Assembly (NCBI GenBank): GCA_035530895.1
Contig: DATKTW010000033.1
Span: 1-32,145, forward strand
Direction of reading: 5' to 3'
DNA: 32,145 nucleotides
From: SOKP01 sp035530895
Lineage (GTDB): Archaea > Asgardarchaeota > Lokiarchaeia > Sigyniarchaeales > SOKP01
Shown here: positions 25,501 through 32,145 of the stretch, one piece after another
Layout: every line of letters begins with the position of its first letter
Position numbering within the stretch: position 1 is the stretch's first letter
Position numbers and translations under genes: made by a program
The notes under the pieces: model-generated
The model's input: the letters and a program-made list of their open reading frames with translations, nothing else
Databases searched by the model: none
Told to the model about the DNA's origin: nothing

Positions 25501-25645
25501 CTATGTTTCCGATTATTACTTTTAGTCCTGAATCCCTTAAATTAAAAGCTTGATCACGACCTTGGTTTCCATATCCTATAATGGATATAACTTTTGAGCT
25601 TATAAAACTTAAATAACCGTCAGACTCGTTAAAAATTTCGACCAT
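25490..25645 (-). pseudogene. ilvC: N-terminal fragment of ketol-acid reductoisomerase (IlvC)
   Basis: A 51-codon frame from an ATG (25643-25645) that matches the beginning of IlvC: D-G-Y-L-S-F-I-S-S-K-V-I-S-I-I-G-Y-G-N-Q-G, then Q-A-F-N-L-R-D-S-G-L-K-V-I-I-G. This is the NADP-binding Rossmann start of the enzyme that makes branched-chain amino acid precursors. The full enzyme has about 330 residues; here the frame stops right after the first beta-alpha-beta unit, and the NADP phosphate-binding loop and catalytic domain are missing. It is therefore a remnant or a very small Rossmann-only protein. It lies between the convergent EamA gene and the Rab-like GTPase. Confidence 0.7.
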
Positions 25646-25725
25646 CTTATTATCCTTTTTAGTTTTTGAATTAGGTTATCAAACTAAATTAGAATTTTAG
25701 GTTTAAATAAAGTATAGAGAGTTCT

Positions 25726-26304
25726 TTAGAGCAGTTTATCGTACGTAAAACCATGAGTATCTAAGATTTTCCTAGTCATCTCAACGAAAATTGCTCTTAC
25801 GTTATAATTTTTCTTTGCAGAAGTCTTAAAAAATTCAACATTATTGTGCTTTTTCGTAAAACTTTCTATAACTAACTCGTGAATTTTTTCAGTTTTTTTT
25901 GCTAAATCACATTTACATCCGATTAGTAACTTTGGAGTTTTGCTTTGATTCTGTTTTATGAGATGTTCATACCACCAGTCCAAACCAAGTAATGTGTTAT
26001 TTAAGTTGAACAAGCTGAATACCATAAATATTCCATTTGCGCCATTAATATAATAACTAAACATTTGTTTAAATTGTTCTTGACCACCAAAATCCCAAAG
26101 AGAGAGCCTAACAAATGTTTCATTTCCGTCTACAATAATCGGAAGGTCATATGTGTAGAAATCGATACCAATGGTTAACCGCGTATTCGCATCGAACGTA
26201 TCAAAGCACAACCTTCTCGCTATACAAGTTTTTCCTACACCTCCTTGACCAAGCAGGCATATCTTGAAGATATAATGTGGTTGTTTATCGGGTTCAAGTG
26301 ACAT
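25726..26304 (-). CDS. Rab/Ras-like small GTPase
   Basis: A 192-residue Ras-superfamily GTPase. The P-loop is G-Q-G-G-V-G-K-T (19-26). Switch I is L-T-I-G-I-D-F with Thr44, which is Rab-like. G3 is W-D-F-G-G-Q-E with Gln75, and the Q-M-F-S-Y-Y-I-N-G-A segment of switch II follows. G4 reads C-K-C-D (130-133): the usual Asn/Thr is a Cys while Lys and Asp remain, so guanine recognition is probably kept. G5 is T-S-A-K near residue 160. No C-terminal cysteine motif for prenylation is present. Such GTPases are a hallmark of Asgard archaea. It diverges from two uncharacterised genes with a 125-base spacer and has a longin/roadblock-like remnant nearby. Confidence 0.94.
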   Translation of the reverse strand: MSLEPDKQPHYIFKICLLGQGGVGKTCIARRLCFDTFDANTRLTIGIDFYTYDLPIIVDGNETFVRLSLWDFGGQEQFKQMFSYYINGANGIFMVFSLFNLNNTLLGLDWWYEHLIKQNQSKTPKLLIGCKCDLAKKTEKIHELVIESFTKKHNNVEFFKTSAKKNYNVRAIFVEMTRKILDTHGFTYDKLL

Positions 26305-26429
26305 AAGCTATCAACTGCGAGTATAATCTCTTAAAAATCTATTATTATCTAGAAATAAACATCACTATAGGTTTTAAATCTTTATGTAATAGAGAGAAAT
26401 TTTTATTATCGAATTGAAATATAGGAATT

Positions 26430-26891
26430 ATGAACGAAAAAAATATGTTTCCCGATTATCAACCAAAGATCACACCTGACACTATTGAAGATTATCTAAG
26501 AAAGCCAAGTAATGTTTATAGTATCCTTGGAGAAATCGGAGAACCTAGCATCAATAATCTAAAAACTATTATAACTTATTTCTTAAAATATAAAAAAGCC
26601 GCGGAGAATAATCCTGGAGGTACTCAGAAGGGAAATGTTGCGATTGGAGCAGATGAGGACCAATACTATCCTTCGGAAGATGAATTGCTAATTTCAGAAT
26701 TAGGAAAATTAATATTACAAGTTACTGAGTCTTACTCCAAACAGCAAATGAAGACTTTAAAATTAAAAAATCAAATTGAGTCTCAACGATTTAGCTACTA
26801 CGAGATAACTTTTAGACATGTGGATGTTATGGGATCAGGCCGATTCTTTTATGCAGAAAAAGCTACCAGGGAAACAAAAATTGAATTGTAA
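26430..26891 (+). CDS. Hypothetical protein (153 aa) divergent from the Rab-like GTPase
   Basis: A soluble, charged protein without membrane segments or recognised motifs. The N-terminal half looks helical (D-T-I-E-D-Y-L-R-K-P-S-N-V-Y-S-I-L-G). A glycine-rich acidic linker lies near residues 62-85, and a long helix follows (about 88-125). The final part, F-R-H-V-D-V-M-G-S-G-R-F-F-Y-A-E, could be a short beta hairpin. It starts at the ATG 26430 and is 52 bases ahead of the zinc-tail protein gene on the same strand; the pair may be co-expressed. Function unknown. Confidence 0.65.
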   Translation: MNEKNMFPDYQPKITPDTIEDYLRKPSNVYSILGEIGEPSINNLKTIITYFLKYKKAAENNPGGTQKGNVAIGADEDQYYPSEDELLISELGKLILQVTESYSKQQMKTLKLKNQIESQRFSYYEITFRHVDVMGSGRFFYAEKATRETKIEL

Positions 26892-26943
26892 GACATTGGA
26901 AAGGATTTCAGAGCAAAAATTCTTAGGATAACATGATTTACTT

Positions 26944-27759
26944 ATGAATGAAGATGGAAAGTTAAGTGATAAAAACAAAACAATAGAAAGGATTTGGAAG
27001 ATTAGAGATTATATTCAAGAACTCGAAGATATAAAAGATGGTATCTTACATTTTTTAAACTCCCGTAAGAAATTGGACGAGGTAACTAAAAATTTATGGA
27101 TTTCAGATGTAAAAGATTTTTACTATAATACCGTGTCCGCTTGGGAAATGCTAAATAGCGCTTCAAAAGGAAAATTAAAGTATTTAGAGAATTCTAAAAA
27201 TTTTTTACACCTCGCAAGAGGTCGATTAGCTAAATCCATAAGCGAATTAAAATTCTATAAAGAAGAGATAGTATTTAATATTATAAAAGAAGTTGAAATT
27301 AGTTTTGAGAAATGCTGGAACGCTTTTTATTTTGAATTCGAAAGTCTAGCACCAAGTAAGAAAATTAATAAGCCTAACGCAAGAATTATTAAGGTATCAG
27401 ATTCAGAATATCACTTACCTTGTGCAGTTTGCGGTAGAATTTCCGTCGAATACAAAATAGGTTTCGGTCGGTTCGATGAACTTGAATCGCTTGTTTATAG
27501 TGGTATTACGCATAGTAGATCCTTAAGAAAAGATCTCGCGAACGAGCTGTTTGGAATTCTGAAAAAAGATAATTTTCTAGGAGTTCATCAATTCATGCAA
27601 AGGCATCACTCTTTCGAAGGATTGGATGCATATTGTCCTCAGTGTGATAAAATATATTGTTGGGAGCACTATAACGCAAGAGAAGAATACGACGACGGTT
27701 TTTACGATTGTACTTATGGTGAATGCCCTAATGGACATCGAAGGATGATCGATGATTAA
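26944..27759 (+). CDS. Helical protein with a C-terminal zinc-binding domain
   Basis: 271 residues. The first about 140 residues are helical and charged (possible coiled coil; I-Q-E-L-E-D-I-K-D-G-I-L-H-F-L near 20-35). The second half carries two cysteine clusters. One is C-A-V-C-G near residue 160. The other is a compact tail near 230-270 with Y-C-P-Q-C-D-K-I-Y-C-W-E-H-Y, Y-D-D-G-F-Y-D-C-T-Y and C-P-N-G-H-R-R. The pattern suggests a treble-clef or RING-like zinc fold with about six Cys and two His. I recall similar tails in uncharacterised prokaryotic proteins but cannot name a family, and a ubiquitin-ligase role is not supported. It is downstream of the 153-residue hypothetical, next to the Rab-like GTPase. 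Confidence 0.72.
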   Translation: MNEDGKLSDKNKTIERIWKIRDYIQELEDIKDGILHFLNSRKKLDEVTKNLWISDVKDFYYNTVSAWEMLNSASKGKLKYLENSKNFLHLARGRLAKSISELKFYKEEIVFNIIKEVEISFEKCWNAFYFEFESLAPSKKINKPNARIIKVSDSEYHLPCAVCGRISVEYKIGFGRFDELESLVYSGITHSRSLRKDLANELFGILKKDNFLGVHQFMQRHHSFEGLDAYCPQCDKIYCWEHYNAREEYDDGFYDCTYGECPNGHRRMIDD

Positions 27760-27860
27760 AATGAACTTCTGTTTACCCTTTTTTGATAATTTATAAAATA
27801 AAGATTTAAATCTATTATCTTGATTTTGAGGTTAGTGATAATTGAAAATTAGGAATACTT

Positions 27861-28157
27861 TTGATACAGAATATATTTATCTTTAAATCAGGAGTCGTAT
27901 TAGTAAACCATATTTTTGGCCAATGTCATACCTAGGGTAGGGATATTAATTTGGTTTCAAGTTATCTTTACGTATTTCAACAACTATCGGTAGAAATAAC
28001 TGGTACTTCTATAAAATCTCTGAACTTTGAAAAAATTGCCTTCCACTTTTATAAGGATCCCTACGACTCTAATGTGTTCCATGTTATTGTAACTGATGTT
28101 GACGACGATCTAGAAGAGATAAATTTTAAAATTCAAATAAATGAAATTAGAATTTAA
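27861..28157 (+). pseudogene. Longin/roadblock-like protein interrupted by an in-frame TAG
   Basis: The frame from a TTG at 27861 reads I-F-I-F-K-S-G-V-V-L-V-N-H-I-F-G, hits TAG at 27933-27935, then continues for 74 more codons. The part after the TAG has S-S-Y-L-Y-V-F-Q-Q-L-S, then I-K-S-L-N-F-E-K-I-A-F-H-F-Y-K-D-P and N-V-F-H-V-I-V-T-D. A first beta-hairpin, a helix, then two strands is the order of the small longin/roadblock-like proteins that accompany GTPases in Asgard genomes. A TTG at 27951 could start the second part alone (68 residues), but that would lose the first strands. Decay, TAG readthrough or a base error are all possible. Family assignment is by pattern only. Confidence 0.45.
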
Positions 28158-28233
28158 ACTAAAAATATAACAAAAACAAAAAAAAGAAAATAAAGAAATT
28201 TTAATAGTATTGAGCTTTCTGGAAATCGCTGAT

Positions 28234-28440
28234 TTAGATTAAATTAATAGCGATTTTCATATCAGCTTGAGTTACTTTCTTACGACCAGAGTGTTTAGCG
28301 ATATCTAAAGCACAGCCAGTTAAAGTTTTGGCATATTCTTCTAAATAATCCATTAACTTATCTACTGCGGCTCTACTTACGATTTCTGCTCCAGCCTTTT
28401 TCATTAAAGCCCGTAAAGGACTCCATGCAAATGCAGCCAT
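28234..28440 (-). CDS. Archaeal histone
   Basis: A 68-residue minimal histone-fold protein of HMf type: the N-terminal S-P-L-R-A-L-M-K-K-A-G-A, the middle V-S-R-A-A-V-D-K-L-M-D-Y-L-E-E-Y-A helix, and the R-K-K-V-T-Q-A-D-M-K-I-A-I end, which contains the DNA-contacting R-K-K-V-T loop. Length is that of a tail-less archaeal histone; it should dimerise and wrap DNA. It stands alone, with a strong ribosome binding site. Confidence 0.95.
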   Translation of the reverse strand: MAAFAWSPLRALMKKAGAEIVSRAAVDKLMDYLEEYAKTLTGCALDIAKHSGRKKVTQADMKIAINLI

Positions 28441-28449
28441 TTTTTTATT

Positions 28450-28454
28450 CCTCC
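28450..28454 (-). promoter_or_regulatory. Strong ribosome binding site of the histone gene
   Basis: GGAGG on the minus strand, nine bases before the histone ATG. This is the clearest Shine-Dalgarno match in the window, in keeping with high expression of a chromatin protein. Confidence 0.75.
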
Positions 28455-28632
28455 ACTAATTCTAAAATTTTTAAAATTTTGTTTTAAATTTATATTGGTA
28501 ATTATATTTAAATTGGAATTTCTTATATTTAAATGTGTTGGTTGATCGTAGATTATTCGATTAATTATATCTCCCAATTCTGGTCGACAAAAAAAAATCT
28601 TATTGATAAAAAATAATTTTTTTACTAGCAAT

Positions 28633-28652
28633 ATCAGATCACTAGATCTGAT
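28633..28652. repeat. Perfect inverted repeat, 8-bp arms with 4-base spacer
   Basis: ATCAGATC at 28633-28640 pairs with GATCTGAT at 28645-28652. The arms contain G and C in an AT-rich context, so it is not merely compositional. It could be an operator or a hairpin; no function is established. Confidence 0.5.
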
Positions 28653-28768
28653 CAAATATTGAGTTCAGATGATACGGTTGATCAGTTAATCAATGTTAAT
28701 ATAAGACTGTTTGGTAAAATACCTTGACCAATGAATTAGTAATCAATATGTAAATAAGATTTTATGGC

Positions 28769-29173
28769 ATGAAATTTCTTTTTCTTAACTTTTCCTCCTT
28801 TAAAGGGGAATTATTCGATTTTTTTAATAAATTGGGTCTTTTAAAAGAATATGTTAATAAACCGAAGCTAATTTTCCTCTTATCGATTGCGCTTTTTGGA
28901 CATTGTTCCTATTTTTATGAAAAATCTCAAGAGGTAAGATTTATATAAAAAAGGCATTCTAATAATACACAACTTAGAAATTGTGATTGGAATTTCCAAA
29001 CCCATTATGTAGTTATTCACGATGTCACTTCTAATGAGGGTGTAAAGAAAATGCATAATAAAATACTTGAAACACTCGTATTTAAAGAGTATTCTAATGT
29101 TCCTTCTATTATTTAAAATTTAAAAGAAAAAACCTATGTGTAATAAATTTCAATCGGTACCATATGTTTGTAA
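28769..29173 (+). pseudogene. Possible degraded gene with an in-frame TAA
   Basis: A 59-codon ATG frame (K-F-L-F-L-N-F-S-S-F-K-G-E-L-F, then Y-V-N-K-P-K-L-I-F-L-L-S-I-A-L-F-G) stops at TAA 28946-28948. The same frame then stays open to 29171-29173, including a protein-like piece (N-C-D-W-N-F-Q-T-H-Y-V-V-I-H-D-V-T-S-N-E-G-V). This could be the remains of one protein, perhaps a mobile-element gene, but I recognise no family and chance open frames are possible in this region. Confidence 0.25.
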
Positions 29174-29258
29174 TCTCAACATAATTTAATTTTTGGCGAA
29201 ACTGATTTAAATTGTTTTGAATTAGAAAAAATTAATGTTATTAATAGAGTGAAAAATA

Positions 29259-30539
29259 ATGAGGGAAATTTCCAAGAAAATCTATATCATTTTTTTTATT
29301 TCAATCTACATTTTGTTTCCTTTATGGTTTCTGAGCTCATTTTACTTTCGAAGTTCAAATAAAACATTGTGGCATGATGATGTAAAATTACAAGTATCGG
29401 CCCCTGATTATTGGCCAACATCAGTGTGGAGAACTTCCTTACCAGAAACTCAAGGGATGTCTTCCCAAAAACTGCAAGAAATGGAAAATTACATGGATAG
29501 TGAGAATATAAGGAGGAATATTGATTCTTTGCTTATTATAAGGAATGGTTATCTAGTCTATGAATCATACCCTTCACTAGTTTATAATGAAACTATTAAT
29601 CATCATATTTTTTCATGCACAAAGGTGTTTATTTCTGCTCTTATTGGTATTGCTTTAGAGGAGGGTTATATTAGTGGACTTAATGATTATGTACTTGATT
29701 ACTTTCCAAATAAAACATTTGACAATATGGATTCTCGAAAGGAAGCGATAACTATTAAAGATTTATTAACTATGACCACTGGTTTAGCATGGATAGACCA
29801 AGTAAATTATTATCAGATGGCAGTGAGCTCTGATTGGGTGCAATATGTACTTGATCAACCAATGGAGCATCAACCTGGAGAGGTATGGAATTATAATACA
29901 GGTGCTTCACATTTATTATCAGCTATCCTTGACCAAGAGACTCCTTATGGGACTCTTGATTATGCGAAAATATGCATTTTTGATCCCCTAAATATTACAA
30001 ATTATTCATGGAATTTAAATAATCAGGGGGTTCCAATTGGAGGTACTTTATTATATCTTACACCAAGAGACATGGCTAAATTTGGATTTTTATATTTAAA
30101 CAATGGAAATTGGAACGACACTCAACTTATTCCATCTTCTTGGATAACTGAATCTACCACTTCTTTTATAAATGTAGAATTTGATCAAGGTCATGGTTCA
30201 GGATATGGATACCAGTGGTGGATCTATAGGTGGGTTAATGCGTATACTGCGCGAGGTTCCTACGAACAACATATTGTAGTAATTCCCGATCTGAATCTTG
30301 TTGTAGTGTCTACTGGAAATGCGGATTTTCAATTTATAAGATTATTAGTGAATTTTATTTTACCATCAGCAGGTTTTACCCCTCTAGACCTTGTATTAGT
30401 AATCTCTCTTGTCATTGGTTCAGTCGCATTAAGTATATTTTTGGGTTTTATCTATCTTCATTTTAAAAAGAAAAGAACTATTCAAAAATTGAAGAAAGAA
30501 TTCTTTGAAGATTCTTATAAGAATGGAGATAAATTTTAA
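29259..30539 (+). CDS. Membrane-anchored beta-lactamase-family serine hydrolase
   Basis: 426 residues. A single N-terminal hydrophobic segment (about 7-30) places the enzyme outside the cell, and a second one (about 378-402) near the C-terminus gives a two-anchor protein with a short basic cytoplasmic tail. The class C/penicillin-binding-type fold is shown by S-C-T-K (119-122, the S-x-x-K nucleophile motif), Y-N-T (212-214, the Y-x-N/S motif) and the H-G-S-G-Y-G-Y-Q-W-W segment near 308. Family members include esterases, peptidases and lactamases; in a cell without murein an esterase or peptidase role is more likely than resistance. The start is the ATG at 29259, next to the signal anchor. 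Confidence 0.88.
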   Translation: MREISKKIYIIFFISIYILFPLWFLSSFYFRSSNKTLWHDDVKLQVSAPDYWPTSVWRTSLPETQGMSSQKLQEMENYMDSENIRRNIDSLLIIRNGYLVYESYPSLVYNETINHHIFSCTKVFISALIGIALEEGYISGLNDYVLDYFPNKTFDNMDSRKEAITIKDLLTMTTGLAWIDQVNYYQMAVSSDWVQYVLDQPMEHQPGEVWNYNTGASHLLSAILDQETPYGTLDYAKICIFDPLNITNYSWNLNNQGVPIGGTLLYLTPRDMAKFGFLYLNNGNWNDTQLIPSSWITESTTSFINVEFDQGHGSGYGYQWWIYRWVNAYTARGSYEQHIVVIPDLNLVVVSTGNADFQFIRLLVNFILPSAGFTPLDLVLVISLVIGSVALSIFLGFIYLHFKKKRTIQKLKKEFFEDSYKNGDKF

Positions 30540-30558
30540 TGACTAATTTTGGAAAGAT

Positions 30559-31461
30559 TTATTGATCTTTCTTTACTTGTTCAAGTTTAGCTTGGCGTCT
30601 AGAGAGTAAAAAAGAGCTACTAATAATGAAAATTAATCCAATTATCAAATAGATTAAAGAAAGAATATTTGGGGGCATCGATAAAAATATAATAAAAAAA
30701 GCTAATACCGGTATTACTTGAATCGGAACGCTAGTTAATGGTACTAAAATATTAGCTTGGCCATATTTAAGCGAAATTTGTCCTATAGTAATTCCAATCG
30801 TAACAATCAGGAGAAGGATTATACCAATTATAATTCCAAAAATAATTTCTTCTTCTATTATAATTCCATCAACTACATGAGTTACAACTGTAGTTCCAGG
30901 ACTCGCCCAAACCGTATTCAGAGAGAGAATTAAACCCGCCTCGATTGCCATTATTAAGCCTTTAAACTTCTCGTGTTTTCTACGTAATATTTCAAAAAGA
31001 AATCCTAAAGAAAGAATAACAATCGTAAACACAATTAATCTTAAAATAAAACCAGAATCAAGGATATTAAATGTAAAAACATCAATTGATAAATTGCTTA
31101 GACCAAGCAAAGTAACCCCAACAATCATTACCAAGATACCAAAAATCTCTTCTTTCCCTAATTTTTCTCTCAAAATTTTAACGGAACCCAAAGCAAGAAT
31201 TATTAATCCTACAGACATTAGACCTGGAACAAGGGCAGGTCCTATAAAAATAATTGCTATAAAGTAAAAAACAAGCCCACCAATAATAATTTGCAGTAGA
31301 AGCCCCATGAACCATAATGGGCTTTTAACAAGACTTCTGATAAATTTTGGGTCATTGGAGTGTTTATTAATAACAGACTTTTGAATAAGAGCTCCGATAT
31401 ATACTACAATCCCTGCTAAGAGTGCGAAAATAATTCCTATAAAATAAGTTACATCAGACGT
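30559..31461 (-). CDS. NIPA/EamA-like membrane transporter missing its start codon
   Basis: The only ATG start (31306-31308) gives 249 residues. The frame is open upstream for another 51 codons to an ACG at 31459-31461 and is clearly coding: D-V-T-Y-F-I-G-I-I-F-A-L-L-A-G-I-V-V-Y-I-G forms the first helix, followed by Q-K-S-V-I-N-K and K-S-P-L-W-F-M-G-L-L-L. That is the start of the NIPA/EamA fold (nine to ten helices), and G-P-A-L-V-P-G-L-M-S-V-G-L-I-I-L-A and R-E-K-L-G follow. Just before the ACG comes an in-frame TAA inside the foldback repeat that begins at 31464. The true start codon seems to have been removed at that junction. It may be non-functional or start internally. Substrate unknown; Mg has been proposed for eukaryotic relatives. 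Confidence 0.75.
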   Translation of the reverse strand, partial: TSDVTYFIGIIFALLAGIVVYIGALIQKSVINKHSNDPKFIRSLVKSPLWFMGLLLQIIIGGLVFYFIAIIFIGPALVPGLMSVGLIILALGSVKILREKLGKEEIFGILVMIVGVTLLGLSNLSIDVFTFNILDSGFILRLIVFTIVILSLGFLFEILRRKHEKFKGLIMAIEAGLILSLNTVWASPGTTVVTHVVDGIIIEEEIIFGIIIGIILLLIVTIGITIGQISLKYGQANILVPLTSVPIQVIPVLAFFIIFLSMPPNILSLIYLIIGLIFIISSSFLLSRRQAKLEQVKKDQ

Positions 31462-31559
31462 ATTTTATTTTCACTTTATTGGATTGAATAATTAAAATAT
31501 TTTATTTTCTATTCTTAATTATTTTTTCTATATTTTTTTGAAATAACAGATTTTTAAAG

Positions 31560-31794
31560 ATGACTTATAACACTAACAAACGCCCTTTCAATAAGCTCAA
31601 ACCCATTTCGTTTGAAAATGTTAACATTAACGATGAATTTTGGTCAAGAAGACAACAGATCAATAGAGAATTATCAATTCACCATCAGCATCAAATGTTA
31701 GAAGCAGATTCTCACATAGATAATTTTAGAGTTGCTTCAGGAATTAAAAAGGGAGTTCAGATCGGTGAGTTTTACTTTGATTACGATTTATATA
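31560..31794 (+). pseudogene. GH127 (beta-L-arabinofuranosidase family) N-terminal fragment, left arm
   Basis: About 78 codons from the ATG at 31560 match the start of glycoside hydrolase family 127 (DUF1680): K-P-I-S-F-E-N-V-N-I-N-D-E-F-W, then D-N-F-R-V-A-S-G-I-K-K-G and G-E-F-Y-F-D-Y-D-L-Y. The normal enzyme is about 600 residues or more, with catalytic residues far downstream. Here the gene passes into the reverse complement of a second copy after D-L-Y, so the rest of the reading frame is not GH127. In the usual F-D-S-D-x-Y-K-W motif this arm reads F-D-Y-D, another sign of decay. Confidence 0.8.
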
Positions 31795-32049
31795 GCTTGC
31801 TGCTTCGAGCCATTTATATAAATCGGAATCAAAGTAAAATTCACCTTTTTGAACCCCTTTTTTAGCTCCTGAAGCAACTCTAAAATTATCTATATGAAAA
31901 TCTTGCTCTAATTTGTTATGTTGATGGTGAATAGAAATTTCTCTATTGATCTGTTGTCTTTTTGACCAAAAATTATCGATTATACTGACATTTTCAAACG
32001 AAATTGGTTTGAGCTTATTGAAAGGGCGTTGATTAGTGTTTAAAGTCAT
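31795..32049 (-). pseudogene. GH127 N-terminal fragment, right arm (inverted relative to the left)
   Basis: About 85 codons from the ATG at 32047-32049. It reads K-P-I-S-F-E-N-V-S-I-I-D-N-F-W-S-K-R, D-N-F-R-V-A-S-G-A-K-K-G and G-E-F-Y-F-D-S-D-L-Y-K-W-L-E-A-A-S, the canonical GH127 start with the F-D-S-D-x-Y-K-W-L-E-A-A motif intact. After E-A-A-S it runs into the left arm and loses homology. It is more family-like than the left copy. Both arms are truncated and neither can encode an active enzyme. Confidence 0.82.
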
Positions 32050-32145
32050 ATTTAATAAACCATTTTTTAAAAAAAATATAGAAAAAATAATTAAGAATAG
32101 AAAATAAAATATTTTAATTATTCAATCCAATAAAGTGAAAATAAA

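Larger units (their letters stand above)
28441..28768. other. Intergenic region upstream of the histone gene with a palindrome
   Basis: AT-rich, without a coding frame that looks real. It carries the histone promoter and, at 28633-28652, a perfect 8-bp inverted repeat (ATCAGATC/GATCTGAT, four-base spacer) about 190 bases upstream of the histone start. The rest shows nothing distinctive. Confidence 0.45.
31464..32145. repeat. Imperfect foldback (large inverted repeat) reaching the window edge
   Basis: Every position x in the left arm pairs with 63609 minus x in the right arm, without a gap, from 31464/32145 inward to 31794/31815. The outer 76 bases (31464-31539 and their mates 32070-32145) are identical. 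The next 20 bases (just before the ATGs) differ clearly, and the coding arms agree at roughly 83 percent. About 20 bases in the centre (31795-31814) belong only to the right arm. The repeat may continue beyond the window. Confidence 0.93.

Noticed and set aside
26944..27759. Zinc-tail protein as a ubiquitin E3 ligase
   Set aside because: Asgard ubiquitin cassettes contain RING proteins, but no ubiquitin, E1, E2 or deubiquitinase gene is nearby and the ligand spacing is not clearly RING.
28404..28655. 83-codon minus-strand frame over the histone promoter
   Set aside because: It overlaps the histone start in another frame and lies on noncoding AT-rich DNA; its composition is not protein-like.
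29259..30539. True beta-lactamase conferring drug resistance
   Set aside because: The S-x-x-K and Y-x-N motifs define the whole hydrolase superfamily; the two membrane anchors and an archaeal host favour another substrate.
1..32145. CRISPR array, tRNA or rRNA genes
   Set aside because: I looked for regularly spaced repeats and for the conserved tRNA T-loop and rRNA segments on both strands and saw none.

Overview
The window looks like a chromosomal piece from an Asgard archaeon, most likely Lokiarchaeia-like. Support comes from three sources. The information-processing genes are archaeal: split RNA polymerase A'/A'', aIF2-alpha, Nop10, L44e, S27e, L30e, NusA-like KH protein, PriS/PriL, GINS, PCNA, TFS and a histone. 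There are eukaryote-like small GTPases (one Arf-like, one Rab-like) and a longin/roadblock-like remnant. The base composition is very AT-rich, with long poly-A/poly-T tracts. This assignment is inference from gene content, because no rRNA or tRNA gene was found.

Layout. 1-3350: an edge-truncated membrane acyltransferase, a decayed stretch, an Arf-like GTPase and EF-1A. 3543-5200: a gene without a normal start, then aIF2-alpha and Nop10. 5194-10378: a replication/transcription island with PCNA-PriL-PriS-GINS on the minus strand, and a small OB-fold protein and TFS on the plus strand. 10581-13316: ferredoxin-nitroreductase, a frameshifted small basic ORF, S27e (also with a frame problem), L44e and aspartate carbamoyltransferase. 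13324-15321: an unusual winged-helix/ATP-cone/NrdD-like fusion that lacks the radical-enzyme end. 15729-22145: a minus-strand cluster RpoA'-RpoA''-L30e-NusA-S12-S7. rpoB/rpoH are missing upstream of it and EF-2 downstream; EF-1A lies about 12 kb away. 22332-25346: a tight three-gene plus-strand operon (membrane zinc-ribbon protein, ADP-forming acyl-CoA synthetase alpha-like protein, EamA transporter). 25351-28440: an IlvC fragment, a Rab-like GTPase divergent from two uncharacterised genes (the second with a zinc-binding tail), a longin/roadblock-like ORF with an in-frame TAG, and a histone. 28441-32145: a degraded stretch, a beta-lactamase-like serine hydrolase, a NIPA/EamA-like transporter that has lost its start, and a 682-base imperfect foldback built from two divergent GH127 5' ends.

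The most interesting points are these. (1) The HTH-ATP-cone-NrdD fusion reads as a catalytically dead anaerobic ribonucleotide reductase turned into a possible nucleotide-sensing regulator. (2) The GH127 foldback has a 76-base outer repeat that is identical in both arms, while its coding arms have diverged, and it abuts a decapitated transporter gene. (3) Two neighbouring genes, S27e and a small basic ORF, both need a one-base shift at a poly-A tract. (4) The GTPase, zinc-tail and longin neighbourhood is uncharacterised. All functional statements are read from sequence motifs; no database search was run.
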